This document shows positions 16,347 through 25,205 of a DNA stretch of 46,994 bases, piece by piece. Location: contig CAIYRB010000015.1 of assembly GCA_903928445.1 (NCBI GenBank), positions 1 through 46,994 of the forward strand. Reading direction: 5' to 3'. Under the pieces are notes generated by a model. The model worked only from the letters and a program-made list of their open reading frames with translations, made no database searches and was not told where the DNA came from. How positions within the stretch are numbered: the stretch's first letter is position 1; each line of letters begins with the position of its first letter. The translations under genes and the position numbers were made by a program. Origin of the DNA: an uncultured Pseudomonadota bacterium (lineage in GTDB: Bacteria; Bdellovibrionota_B; Oligoflexia; Oligoflexales; CAIYRB01).

Positions 16347-17342
16347 TTAGAATTCTTCGTTAAAGGCCACGTCACCGCTGACACCGTGCTGATAGGACGA
16401 AACTCGGCGTTCGAAGAAGTTAGCCAACTCTTGGACGTCCTGCAATTCGAGAAAGCCAAAGGGATTTCGCACGTTGTACACGGGACGAAGCTGCAGCGCC
16501 ATCAGCCTCTGATCGGCGACATATTGCAGATACTGACGCATCTCACCCAGCGATAACCCGGCAATCCCATGTGACAGGACATCGGCGGCAAAGATCATCT
16601 CGCACTCGACCGCCTCATCCACCATCATGGCGATCTTGCGCTTAAGCTCATCGTCAAACAGACTTGGTTCTTCATCACGAACCTGCTGGATCACTTCGAA
16701 GGCGAAGCTCATATGACAGCTTTCGTCACGAAAGACCCAATTGGTACCGGCCGCGAGTCCATGCAGCAGGCCCTTAGAGCGCAGAAAGTAGACGTAGGCA
16801 AACGCCGCAAAAAAGAACAGGCCCTCGATACAGGTGGCAAAGCAGATGAGGTTCAGCAGAAACTGCCGGCGGTCCTCAGGCGTATTCAACTGCTCTAGGT
16901 GATGGACCGAGTCCATCCAGCGTACACAGAACTCACCCTTCTGCCGAATCGATGGAATGTTATCGATAGCGGCGAAGGCCTCGGCTCGGTCCTTTTCGTT
17001 GTCGAGGTAGGTATCAAGCAAGGTGAGATAAAACTGAACATGAAGCGCCTCTTCATAGAGCTGGCGCGACAGGTACATGCGGGCTTCGGGCGAGTTGATA
17101 TGCTTGTATAGATTGAGCACCAGATTATTAGAGACGATCGAATCGCCCGTGGCAAAAAATGCCACGAGGCGGTGGATGAGATGGCGCTCTGAGGCCGGCA
17201 TCCGTCGCAGATCGGCGACATCGGTCGAAAAATCAACCTCGTCCACAGTCCAGGTGTTTTTAATCGCGCTGCGATACATCTCGTAAAAGACCGGATACTT
17301 CATCGGTCTTAGAGTTAGATCTAGTCCAGGATCAAGTAGCAT
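16347..17342 (-). CDS. nrdB: Ribonucleoside-diphosphate reductase, beta subunit (class I)
   Basis: NrdB carries the di-iron centre and tyrosyl radical that start ribonucleotide reduction in NrdA. All expected ligands are visible: D67, E98, H101, E173, E207 and H210. The radical tyrosine is Y105 (context EALHVQFY), so this is a tyrosyl-radical enzyme, not the phenylalanine-containing class Ic type. The start is ATG 17342, which overlaps the nrdA stop as TAATG; an upstream TTG at 17360 is less likely. The protein is 331 residues. It works as a complex with the NrdA encoded just upstream. Confidence 0.95.
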   Translation of the reverse strand: MLLDPGLDLTLRPMKYPVFYEMYRSAIKNTWTVDEVDFSTDVADLRRMPASERHLIHRLVAFFATGDSIVSNNLVLNLYKHINSPEARMYLSRQLYEEALHVQFYLTLLDTYLDNEKDRAEAFAAIDNIPSIRQKGEFCVRWMDSVHHLEQLNTPEDRRQFLLNLICFATCIEGLFFFAAFAYVYFLRSKGLLHGLAAGTNWVFRDESCHMSFAFEVIQQVRDEEPSLFDDELKRKIAMMVDEAVECEMIFAADVLSHGIAGLSLGEMRQYLQYVADQRLMALQLRPVYNVRNPFGFLELQDVQELANFFERRVSSYQHGVSGDVAFNEEF

Positions 17343-19747
17343 TATTGGCAGGCCTCGCAAGCGTCAGGGTTTTCTAGAGAGCAGGCCACCGCCTCTTCCT
17401 CAGTATAATTTGAGACCGTCGTCATCTGAATCTTCGTGGCGGCACGCGAGCGCAGGTAGTAGGTGGTCTTCAGGCCCTTTTCCCAGGCATAGGCATACAT
17501 CGACGACACTTTACCGATGGTTGGGCTTTCCATAAACAAGTTAAGCGACTGACTCTGATCGATGTAGGGTCCACGCTCGGCCGCCATATCGATGAGCGAA
17601 CGCATCGGCACCTCCCAAACCGTCCGGTAGATCTGCTTAACCCGCTCGGGGATTTCATCGATACCCTGAATGGATCCCTCGGACAGTTTGATCTTGGCGC
17701 GAATGGCCTTATTCCAAAGCCCGAGACGACGGAGGTCGTCAACCAAGTAGGAATTAATCTGCAGGAACTCGCCGGATAGCGTCTCGCGTTTGAACTGGTT
17801 AGAAACCTGCGGCTCAATGCACTCGTAAGAGCCGACGATCGACGCGATGGTCGCCGTTGGTGCAATGGCAATCAGCAGCGAATTGCGCAAACCGTGTAAC
17901 TTGACTCTCTCCTTCAGCGCAGCCCAGCCCGGCAGGGTAGGGGTCACCCCCCACAGATCAAACTGCAGTTGTCCTGCCGCCGCGCGGGTGTCCTCATAAC
18001 TGCCGTGGGCGCCGCTTTGTTCCGCTAATTCGCAGCTGGTAGCAACCGCGTTGAAATAGATGGTCTCTTGGATTCTAGCGGCGAGCTGGCGGGCCTCGGG
18101 TGCATCAAAAGGTAGCTGCAGTTTAAAGAAGACATCCTGCAGACCCATTATGCCCAAACCGACAGGACGCCAGCGGCGGTTGGAAACCTCGGCTTGGGGG
18201 ATCGGATAATAGTTGATGTCGATGACCCGGTCGAGAAAGCGCACCGCCAAGCGGACATTTTCCGCCAGCTTGTCAAAATCAAAGCGACCGTCCTCGACAT
18301 GACGCGACAGGTTGAGCGAACCCAGATTGCACACCGCCGCCTCGCTTTGCGACGTCACTTCGAGGATCTCGGTGCAGAGGTTTGACAGGTGAATAGTGTT
18401 ACCGGCTTTACCAGTCTGATTGGCTTTTAGATTCGAAGCGTCCTTAAACGTCATCCAACCGTTGCCGGTTTGGGCCAGCGTCTTCATCATCAAGGCATAA
18501 AGGTCGCGGGCCTTCACCTGCTTTTTGGCCAGTCCGGCGACTTCTGCCGCAGCGTATGCGGCCTCGAAAGGCTCGCCATAAAGATCGGTCAAGTGTGGGA
18601 CATCATGAGGGTCAAAGAGCGACCACTCGCCGTCGGTCTTGATCCGCTTCATGAAAAGATCCGGGACCCAGTTGGCGAGGTTGAGATTGTGGGTCCGCGA
18701 GGCTTCATCGCCGGTATTGTTGCGTAGCTGGAGAAAGTCATAGATGTCGGCGTGCCAGGATTCCAGGTAGATGCATGCCGCGCCCTTGCGCTTACCACCT
18801 TGATTGACCGCAGCGACGGAGGAATCAAGGGTCTTAAGAAAAGGCACGATACCGTTGGATTGGCCGTTGGTGCCGCGAATCAGCGCGCCTCTGGCCCGAA
18901 CCCGGTGATAAGCCAAGCCGATACCGCCGGCGTATTTAGACAGCATGGCGACGTCGCGGTACTTGTCGTAGATGGAGCCAAGGTCATCTTCAGGGCTGTC
19001 GAGCAAGTAGCAAGAGCTCATCTGCTGATGCTGCGTCCCGGAATTAAACAGCGTCGGCGTTGACGGCATGTATTCAAAGGTCGAGATCAGATGATAAAAG
19101 TGAATCGCGTCCTCGACGGTCGTCGACAGACCGCACGCCACACGCATGAAAAAGTATTGCGAAGTCTCGATCACCGCACGACTTTTCGGGTCGCGCAGCA
19201 GGTAGCGATCATAGACCGTGCGAAGGCCAAAATACTCAAAGTGATCGGCGTTCTGACGCCGAATGGCTTCATTGAGGGTATGCGCATGGGCACAGACGAA
19301 GGCATAGGTGGTCTCGGCGATCAAGCCACTGCGGTAACCCGCGGCGATAGAATCGTAAAACGACTCAATGCCCCGAACGATAAAGACTTCCTTGGCGATA
19401 TAGACGTCGAGCAGGCGAGCCGCCAGCTTAGAGTACTCGGGCTCCTCGCTAATCAGCATTGCCGCATTGGCGATCAGCAAGGCATCGAGCTCGGTCGTAC
19501 ACACGCCGTCGTAGAGGCCCCTAATGGCCTTGTCAGCGACCGTCTGTGCGTCGATGTGCGCAAGACCCTCAGCGCATCGGGCCACCTTTAAAACGATCTG
19601 CAGCGGATCGACGGCTTCGAAATGCCCATCGCGCTTACGCACGCGCAAGGCCGGGTCGATCCCCGCTGTGGACGATATTCGCGGCAGCGTGGAGGACCTG
19701 AGCGACTGGGCTGACTTGGTGGCAACCTGAGGGGCTTGGGACGACAT
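17342..19747 (-). CDS. nrdA: Ribonucleoside-diphosphate reductase, alpha subunit (class I)
   Basis: NrdA holds the active site and allosteric sites that make deoxyribonucleotides. The ATG at 19747 has GGAGG 8 nt upstream, giving 801 residues. Domain order: an N-terminal ATP-cone (about 35-130, with RVRKRDGHFEAVDPLQIV); the catalytic barrel, with SSCYLLDS (first active-site cysteine), NLCTEI (the Asn-Cys-Glu triad) and CNLGSLNLSRHV; and a C-terminal tail with C797-E-A-C800 for reduction by thioredoxin or glutaredoxin. A single ATP-cone suggests dATP feedback control. A trxB gene lies elsewhere in the window. The promoter carries paired NrdR-box-like sites. Confidence 0.96.
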   Translation of the reverse strand: MSSQAPQVATKSAQSLRSSTLPRISSTAGIDPALRVRKRDGHFEAVDPLQIVLKVARCAEGLAHIDAQTVADKAIRGLYDGVCTTELDALLIANAAMLISEEPEYSKLAARLLDVYIAKEVFIVRGIESFYDSIAAGYRSGLIAETTYAFVCAHAHTLNEAIRRQNADHFEYFGLRTVYDRYLLRDPKSRAVIETSQYFFMRVACGLSTTVEDAIHFYHLISTFEYMPSTPTLFNSGTQHQQMSSCYLLDSPEDDLGSIYDKYRDVAMLSKYAGGIGLAYHRVRARGALIRGTNGQSNGIVPFLKTLDSSVAAVNQGGKRKGAACIYLESWHADIYDFLQLRNNTGDEASRTHNLNLANWVPDLFMKRIKTDGEWSLFDPHDVPHLTDLYGEPFEAAYAAAEVAGLAKKQVKARDLYALMMKTLAQTGNGWMTFKDASNLKANQTGKAGNTIHLSNLCTEILEVTSQSEAAVCNLGSLNLSRHVEDGRFDFDKLAENVRLAVRFLDRVIDINYYPIPQAEVSNRRWRPVGLGIMGLQDVFFKLQLPFDAPEARQLAARIQETIYFNAVATSCELAEQSGAHGSYEDTRAAAGQLQFDLWGVTPTLPGWAALKERVKLHGLRNSLLIAIAPTATIASIVGSYECIEPQVSNQFKRETLSGEFLQINSYLVDDLRRLGLWNKAIRAKIKLSEGSIQGIDEIPERVKQIYRTVWEVPMRSLIDMAAERGPYIDQSQSLNLFMESPTIGKVSSMYAYAWEKGLKTTYYLRSRAATKIQMTTVSNYTEEEAVACSLENPDACEACQ

Positions 19748-19829
19748 AAAAAAACCTCCACGGCCCATTCAGCATCAAGGCCAAACGGGGGTCTACTTAA
19801 AATAAAGATTAGGGTAACCGGCTCTGCTA

Positions 19830-19845
19830 GCAGCATATCTAGTGG
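19830..19845 (-). promoter_or_regulatory. NrdR box, promoter-proximal
   Basis: The 16-bp imperfect palindrome on the minus strand reads CCACTAGATATGCTGC and matches 11 of 16 positions of the NrdR consensus as I recall it (ACACWATATATWGTGT). It overlaps the candidate -10 element of nrdA. NrdR is the usual repressor of ribonucleotide reductase operons. Confidence 0.6.
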
Positions 19846-19861
19846 TGCGATGGAGCGTCAA
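19832..19861 (-). promoter_or_regulatory. Candidate sigma-70-type promoter of nrdA
   Basis: On the minus strand, TTGACG (19856-19861) is followed after 18 bp by TATGCT (19832-19837). Initiation would fall about 75 nt upstream of the nrdA ATG. The two NrdR-like sites overlap the -10 and abut the -35, so bound NrdR would block RNA polymerase. Confidence 0.55.
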
Positions 19862-19877
19862 CCACTATGTATGGTGT
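19862..19877 (-). promoter_or_regulatory. NrdR box, promoter-distal
   Basis: Read on the plus strand, CCACTATGTATGGTGT matches 13 of 16 positions of the palindromic NrdR consensus. It lies 32 bp (about three helical turns) centre to centre from the proximal site, with a 16-bp spacer, the spacing known for cooperative NrdR binding. Confidence 0.7.
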
Positions 19878-20140
19878 CCGCCTCGAATCCCTGGGCCTCG
19901 GCCTTTCCACCGTGCCTGCGGCGTGCAGCACAGGCAACACACGGCCTAGCGGCCCACTACGGCGCGCTACCCTTGCCCAGTGGGCTCTCAGGCCGATGGT
20001 AGCGAATCCTTGAACTACAGCAAGAGCTGTCGCGGAATCTTTTTGCCACTCAGGAAAACCGATCTGAACGCAGGCGCTTAGAGCCAAGGAGCAAACATAT
20101 CTGGGTAGGGCGCCAAGTTAAGAGCGCGCCGCCCCAACGC
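19878..20140. other. Intergenic region without a recognised gene
   Basis: This 263-bp stretch lies between the end of the flippase-like gene and the nrdA control region. I find two weak hairpins: ACAGC/GCTGT near 20017-20030, and GGCGC/GCGCC near 20109-20130. Neither has an adjacent T-tract. No tRNA, riboswitch core or convincing small ORF is visible. Confidence 0.45.
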
Positions 20141-21163
20141 TCACGTCGCCGTTGAGGCTTCGCTTTCGCCGCTTAATTTATCCTGCATCGCCTTCAAACT
20201 ACCCATCGACGAACGGTAGAATAAGTAGGGGATGAATCCGAGCAGGTTCAAGCACAGCTGGCCCAGCGCCATGATATTAAAGATATTCGCCCCACCAGTC
20301 AGGCCGACCATGGTGAACAACTTTTCAAAGGCGAGATGCCCGAGGCCAAGACCACCGGGAGCCAGAGGCAAGGCCGTGGTCATGGTGCCGATCGGAAAGA
20401 TCGTGCAGAACACACTGAACTCCGGCCTTTGCCCGGTCAGACGCTGGGTCAAAAACAGCGCATAAAGCACCGCGCTCGACTGGATCAGCACCGAAATCCC
20501 GACGGTCGCCACAAGGATCAAGGGCTTCTCGCGGTGAGCGCGCAGGGCATCGTAAATCTTTTCCACCGTCGAGAACCCCGGCCAGCCAAGGCTAAGAAAC
20601 CGCTTGAAGGGATCCTTGCCAGGCTTAAAGGGGAACATGACGACGGCAAAGCCACCCAAGATCGCCGCCAAACCCGCGCCAATGAACACGATCAGCGGGA
20701 TCATCGGCGGCCGCTCAAGAAAAAACGACGAATTGTATATGATCGCGGAGCCAGCCATGACAAACAGCGCCGCCAAGCCAACAGCTCGGTCGAGCAGCAC
20801 TGTCAGCATCGCCCGAGTCTTGCCCTGGCTCTGCGATTGATCGCGGATCAAATAGACGGCCTTGACGATATCGCCACCCACCGCCCCCGGCATCGTCGTA
20901 TTAAAGAAGAATCCGATCAGTTGTAAGTGCAAGGCACGCAGGAAGCTGACATGAAGGTCCAGCCCGCGCAGCAGCAACCACCAGCGCAACGTCCCTAGCC
21001 CCACGTAGCCAAAGGCCCAAATCGCTAGGTTGGCCGCAAAGATAGCCGGATCTTTAATTGAGTCGAGTAGGTGCCTAAAGTCCAGCTTGCCCGAGTGGCT
21101 GAGCCACATCAACAAAGCCGCAACTATGCTCATTTTCAGTAAGGTCTGCAGGAACGTACGCAT
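20141..21163 (-). CDS. Flippase-like membrane protein (UPF0104/LPG-synthase TM family)
   Basis: The 340-residue integral membrane protein has about eight hydrophobic segments. It shows family-typical patterns: FFFNTTMPGAVGGDIVKAVY (about 90-115), LLDRAVGLAALF, and the late LPLAPGGLGLGHLAFEKLF with its conserved PGGLG. This family includes the membrane domain of lysylphosphatidylglycerol synthase and many glycolipid-linked transporters; the substrate here is unknown. The ATG at 21163 is chosen over upstream starts because AAGGTGG precedes it and because the upstream extension is not hydrophobic or conserved-looking. It is divergent from the CheY-TPR gene. A GCTGGC/GCCAGC hairpin lies 44-60 bp upstream. 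Confidence 0.8.
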   Translation of the reverse strand: MRTFLQTLLKMSIVAALLMWLSHSGKLDFRHLLDSIKDPAIFAANLAIWAFGYVGLGTLRWWLLLRGLDLHVSFLRALHLQLIGFFFNTTMPGAVGGDIVKAVYLIRDQSQSQGKTRAMLTVLLDRAVGLAALFVMAGSAIIYNSSFFLERPPMIPLIVFIGAGLAAILGGFAVVMFPFKPGKDPFKRFLSLGWPGFSTVEKIYDALRAHREKPLILVATVGISVLIQSSAVLYALFLTQRLTGQRPEFSVFCTIFPIGTMTTALPLAPGGLGLGHLAFEKLFTMVGLTGGANIFNIMALGQLCLNLLGFIPYLFYRSSMGSLKAMQDKLSGESEASTAT

Positions 21164-21366
21164 AACCACCTTATATGCTGCATGCAGGCCACTTGCCAAG
21201 CATGACGCTGGCTCCGGGCCAGCCGTTGAAGTCTCGTTGGCGCAAAATATTCCATTCATATCAGTGTAGTCCAGTCGGACCTTGAAGAAACGCTTAAACT
21301 TCCAGGCGACCCACCGATAGGAACTCATCCGGGTGGCTTGTCGTGACCTAAGCACCCTTATCCTTA

Positions 21367-23574
21367 ATGGGCCATTCCATGACCAGCAGTCTGACCAACA
21401 AAAAATGCCGGGTGGTTGTCGTCGACCCTTCGGGACCTGTGCGCCAGATGATGACTGAGACCATTCGCTCGACCCTGGGCTTTGAGTCGGTCGAGAGCAA
21501 GGCTTCGGTCCAGGATGTACTTTCCCATCTGGAATCAGATAGCGCCGACTGGATCGTCGCGCCACTGCAGGCGGACCAACCCGTCAACGCCCTGCATCTG
21601 CTCAAGATATGCTCCGAACACCCCGAGCTGCGCGGAATTCGCATCTCACTTCTCGTCACCGACGAAGAGTCCTATGTGTTACCAACGGCCTTCGAGCTCG
21701 GATTGTTCTCCTATCACCACAAACCCGTGACGAAAGACACGCTCAACGCCGATATGAAGGCCCTATTCTCACGCTTTGAGAGCAAACAATTCAACGAACC
21801 CAAAACCGCCGCCCACTACCTACGACAGTACCTAAAGACTGTCAAAAACCATGCTGGGTTGGCCGCACTGGAAAAGAACCTACTAGAGGTTTATCCGGGT
21901 GATCCGCAGATTCTGCTGCACCTTGCCGAGCCACAGTTTCATCTTGGCAATCAAGAGCTGGCGAAAAAGACCCTGCGCCAAGTCAAACTAGTCGATAAAA
22001 CTCTATCGGACAAAGTGACGGAGCTGGCGAACACTCTCTTTGGCAATCCCGACGCTTTAGCCGGTGAGGGCGACAGCGGCGGCGCTGGCATCAACATCAT
22101 TGGCGCCAACAACGCCGTGATCATCGAATCCGACGAGTCTGCCGCCCGATCCGTCGAGGATATCTTAAAGCAACTCGGCTGCCAGAAGATCAGTATCTTT
22201 GCCAACGGCCAGGACGCTTGGGACTACCTTGAAAAAAATCCGGAGCCGGAGCTGATTATCACCGAATGGCGGGTGCCGAAATTGACCGGCCCCTTGCTGA
22301 TTCAAAGGGTGCGCCACCACGGCTTTCTCAACGTGCCGATCATCGTCCTGAGCTCGCTGCTCAAGGCTGAAGACATGCCGCTGGTCCGCGAAATCAGCGT
22401 TGCGGACATCATCCAAAAGCCGATCAACAAAGACGTCTTCGTGCCAGCCCTGATTTGGACCATGGCGCAAGAGCGCATGCCGACAGAGCAGCTGACGCTG
22501 GAACGAAAAATCAGAATGCTGCTCAAAAGCAATCGCACGGCCGATGCCGAGCCACTAAGGCTGCAACTTTTTGCCGACAAACAAACGCCGATGGCCCGCA
22601 AACGCTTGATCGAAGCCGAATTCGCCTTCGCCAACAACCAATTCGCGCTTGCTCGCGATGCGGCCATCGAAGCGCTTAAACAAGCCGGCGACAGCATCCA
22701 TGTCTTGAACGTCCTAGGCAAGTCCTTCATGCGTTTGAGCGTCTACGATGCCGCCCTCAAGTGCTTTAAAAAGGCCCAGGCGATGTCGCCACACAACCTC
22801 GAACGCCTGTGCCTGATCGCCGAGACCCAGACCGAGCTAGGTGACCATGCCGCGGCACAAGAAGCGCTCGACAAAGTCACCGCCATTGACCCTGACGCGG
22901 CCCAAACCGTCGAGGCCAAAGTGAATGTGGCGATTACCAAAGGCGACAGCGCTATGGCCAAAAAGATCATGGCTGCCTTCGAGTCCATCGATAATATCGT
23001 CGCCTATATGAACAACAAGGCAATCTCTCTGGCAAAGTGCGGCCAAGGACCTGAGGCCATCGAATTGTACAATAAAACCTTAGAATCGATACCCGACGAT
23101 AACCTCGACCAAAAATCCATCGTCCTCTACAATCTATCGCTCGGCAGAAGCCGCGACGGAGACTTCGCTGGAGCCATTGAGCACCTCGAAATCGCCGCCA
23201 AGATCAAAGAGCCCCGCGTCGCTAAAAAGGTCGCATCGCTACTGGAACGCCTGAAGACAGCACAAACCACTGGCAAAGACTTCAAATTTCGCGGCGTCAC
23301 CACTGCAGGTCCAGCCAATGGTACACCTAAGGATGGCGCATCCGACTCTAAAGACGCACCGAAGGACGAGGCCAAATTGGCAACCGAAGCTGACTTTCGC
23401 CGCATGATCGCTGCCGTTGACACAAAACGTGGCGATCTATGTTGCTTCCTAATCTTTCACAACCCAGTCGAGACCGATGTCCGCATTTCGGCTCTACTAG
23501 CCAAATCGCCGCGCTTCCAAACCCGCGTGGCCATCGAGCGCGCCGAAGTCATGCTGCAGCATGACAAGAAGTAG
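21367..23574 (+). CDS. Tandem pseudo-receiver and TPR regulatory protein
   Basis: The 735-residue cytoplasmic protein has two receiver-like domains followed by TPR repeats. Receiver 1 (about 13-135) keeps D20, T98 and K119, but the phospho-acceptor position is A65 (context WIVAPLQ). Receiver 2 (about 248-365) keeps acidic residues E254/D256, S329 and K351, but has glutamate E300 at the acceptor position (context IITEWRVP), which can mimic phospho-aspartate. TPR-type helical repeats run from about 375 to 650, followed by a charged linker and a C-terminal helical segment. Neither receiver looks phosphorylatable. It may be a constitutive protein-protein scaffold. No kinase gene is adjacent. An alternative ATG lies at 21379. 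Confidence 0.85.
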   Translation: MGHSMTSSLTNKKCRVVVVDPSGPVRQMMTETIRSTLGFESVESKASVQDVLSHLESDSADWIVAPLQADQPVNALHLLKICSEHPELRGIRISLLVTDEESYVLPTAFELGLFSYHHKPVTKDTLNADMKALFSRFESKQFNEPKTAAHYLRQYLKTVKNHAGLAALEKNLLEVYPGDPQILLHLAEPQFHLGNQELAKKTLRQVKLVDKTLSDKVTELANTLFGNPDALAGEGDSGGAGINIIGANNAVIIESDESAARSVEDILKQLGCQKISIFANGQDAWDYLEKNPEPELIITEWRVPKLTGPLLIQRVRHHGFLNVPIIVLSSLLKAEDMPLVREISVADIIQKPINKDVFVPALIWTMAQERMPTEQLTLERKIRMLLKSNRTADAEPLRLQLFADKQTPMARKRLIEAEFAFANNQFALARDAAIEALKQAGDSIHVLNVLGKSFMRLSVYDAALKCFKKAQAMSPHNLERLCLIAETQTELGDHAAAQEALDKVTAIDPDAAQTVEAKVNVAITKGDSAMAKKIMAAFESIDNIVAYMNNKAISLAKCGQGPEAIELYNKTLESIPDDNLDQKSIVLYNLSLGRSRDGDFAGAIEHLEIAAKIKEPRVAKKVASLLERLKTAQTTGKDFKFRGVTTAGPANGTPKDGASDSKDAPKDEAKLATEADFRRMIAAVDTKRGDLCCFLIFHNPVETDVRISALLAKSPRFQTRVAIERAEVMLQHDKK

Positions 23575-23708
23575 TCTCACCGGCGCTCAATAGCTTTGGT
23601 AGCAGCAAGCGACAGGTATGCCCCCGCAACGAACACGCGCACTAGCGTCGGTGTAGCCCAATTAATCAAATGAATGTTTTGCAAATGGCTATGATGCCGC
23701 GGCGCAGT

Positions 23709-25205
23709 CTAGCAACCGCTCTTAAACCAGGCCGCTGTCGCCGCCGCCGTCGCCTCGCCATCGCTAAAGTAGTAAATGCGAAGTCGCACTGCCGACGGCG
23801 TCTTGCCTGAGTCGCTTACGACGAATAGTTCAGGCCACAGGCGTAACTCCTGCGTACCCAGAGCTTGCACCGTCGTCCCCAAGGTAAAGGTGAGCTTTTG
23901 CTTAGTCGGATCCCAGCTTCGCGACAGATCAGTCAACGCGGTGTCGACCAAGGCCGAGGTGTAGGGTGCGGCATACTGCGCCGGGTCGGTAGCGACCTTG
24001 ACGGTCTTCTGGCCATCATTGCGGTAATAGTCAAACCATACCTCGATGCGGTCAAAGACCGTGGCCGCAATCGGTGCCCCCACTTCATCCAGAGGTGGTT
24101 GGACGTCCAGTACGACTTCGCCGCTGCGGCAAAACGGTCTGGTCAATCCATTGGCCGCAGTGGCCGAAGTATAATCCACGGCGGTTGGAGTGCTCCCATC
24201 TGTCGCCACGGCAGTGATCTTAGGCGGCATGCTAAGTCGGCGTGCCAAGCGGCGCGGCACCGAGACCTCAGCGCCGCCATTTGGTTGAACCTTGAAGACC
24301 GCCACCGCGGCCGCTGGCGGCATGCCACCGCTAAAGGCAGTAAATTCGTAGCGAGCTGGGTTAGTCTTGCTCAGCGAGCGTGGCAGAGCCCCGATCAAAC
24401 CAGCCGCCTCGGGTGCGACCTGGTCATCATTTGCCACTCGCCCAGAACTTTGCCAAGGGCCGGTGCGACTAAGTGCGACGCCGATCACCTCCGTTTCATC
24501 GCGGGCTAGCACCAAGGCCCCAAGCCGGTACAGGCGCCGAAGGTCCGTGGCGAAAGCTGCCGGATAGGTGGACTGCTGGTAGAATGAATAGAGCAGAGTC
24601 GGTGCATCGAAGACAAAGAGCTGGCTGCTAAATGCCACACGAGTCACCTGGTTTGGCAAAAGATAGTCATCAAAGGATGCTTTAACCACGGGCGCGACGT
24701 TAAATCCGCCGCCGATCGTCGCGGCGATGCCTGAGCTTTGGACCGCTGGCACACCCTGACCATCCAACGCAATCGGAACGACCCCCAGGTCAAAACCAAG
24801 GCCACCCTGATAGACAAAAGCAGCCTGTGTTCCAGGGGTCGAGGTCGCCACGTCGACATCTCCAACCCAGTTAAAGTCTTTAAGTAGGTGCATCGAATAG
24901 GTCTGGCCTTCGACAAAATGCGACAACGGCACCCTAAAGGCTCCGCCACTATCGAGCGGTACTTCCTCTAAAGCAGGACTCGTATGGTTGAAGATCCACA
25001 GATCATAGCCACGCGCCGGCACATTCGTTGTACCTATAGCAAAGGCACCAGTGACATTCGTACTGTTAAGACTTAAATGCCCGGGGGTACTCGTTGGCGT
25101 TGGCGAATTACCGTGGCCTTTTCCTTGCTGCCCACAAGCCAGACCAAGGCTGCTTAGCCATAGCGAGCGGCAGCTCCAACGCAGCCACAGCTTGAGGTGG
25201 TTCAT
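23709..25205 (-). CDS. Secreted beta-rich lipoprotein, last gene of the AsmA-CHAT operon
   Basis: I do not recognise a family. The ATG at 25205 overlaps the stop of the giant CHAT gene (ATGA), giving 498 residues. The signal peptide ends in SSLGLACGQQ, a slightly atypical lipobox, so lipid attachment is probable but not certain. A Gly/Ser/Pro/Thr-rich spacer follows, then a long beta-rich region with no membrane segments, ending in a C-terminal cysteine (KSGC). Another cysteine lies near FCRSGEVVLDV, so a disulphide is possible. Position and export signal suggest it acts on the cell surface or in the periplasm with the CHAT protein, perhaps as a partner or substrate; that is inference. Confidence 0.75.
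   Translation of the reverse strand: MNHLKLWLRWSCRSLWLSSLGLACGQQGKGHGNSPTPTSTPGHLSLNSTNVTGAFAIGTTNVPARGYDLWIFNHTSPALEEVPLDSGGAFRVPLSHFVEGQTYSMHLLKDFNWVGDVDVATSTPGTQAAFVYQGGLGFDLGVVPIALDGQGVPAVQSSGIAATIGGGFNVAPVVKASFDDYLLPNQVTRVAFSSQLFVFDAPTLLYSFYQQSTYPAAFATDLRRLYRLGALVLARDETEVIGVALSRTGPWQSSGRVANDDQVAPEAAGLIGALPRSLSKTNPARYEFTAFSGGMPPAAAVAVFKVQPNGGAEVSVPRRLARRLSMPPKITAVATDGSTPTAVDYTSATAANGLTRPFCRSGEVVLDVQPPLDEVGAPIAATVFDRIEVWFDYYRNDGQKTVKVATDPAQYAAPYTSALVDTALTDLSRSWDPTKQKLTFTLGTTVQALGTQELRLWPELFVVSDSGKTPSAVRLRIYYFSDGEATAAATAAWFKSGC

Noticed and set aside
18752..19591. Open frames antisense to nrdA (and similar ones opposite the AsmA, CHAT and pckA genes)
   Set aside because: They lie wholly opposite clear enzyme genes, have no ribosome-binding sites or family features, and are expected by chance in GC-rich DNA.
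19878..20140. Riboswitch or tRNA upstream of nrdA
   Set aside because: A TCGAATCC string recalls a tRNA T-arm, but no acceptor or anticodon stem could be built, and no cobalamin-riboswitch core is visible.
20336..20926. 196-codon plus-strand frame inside the flippase-like gene
   Set aside because: It is very rich in Arg/His/Gln with no fold-like pattern. It is the shadow of the membrane protein on the other strand.
21164..21565. N-terminal extension of the flippase-like protein
   Set aside because: Those 134 codons overlap the opposite-strand CheY-TPR gene, carry no hydrophobic segment, and a good ribosome-binding site precedes the internal ATG at 21163.
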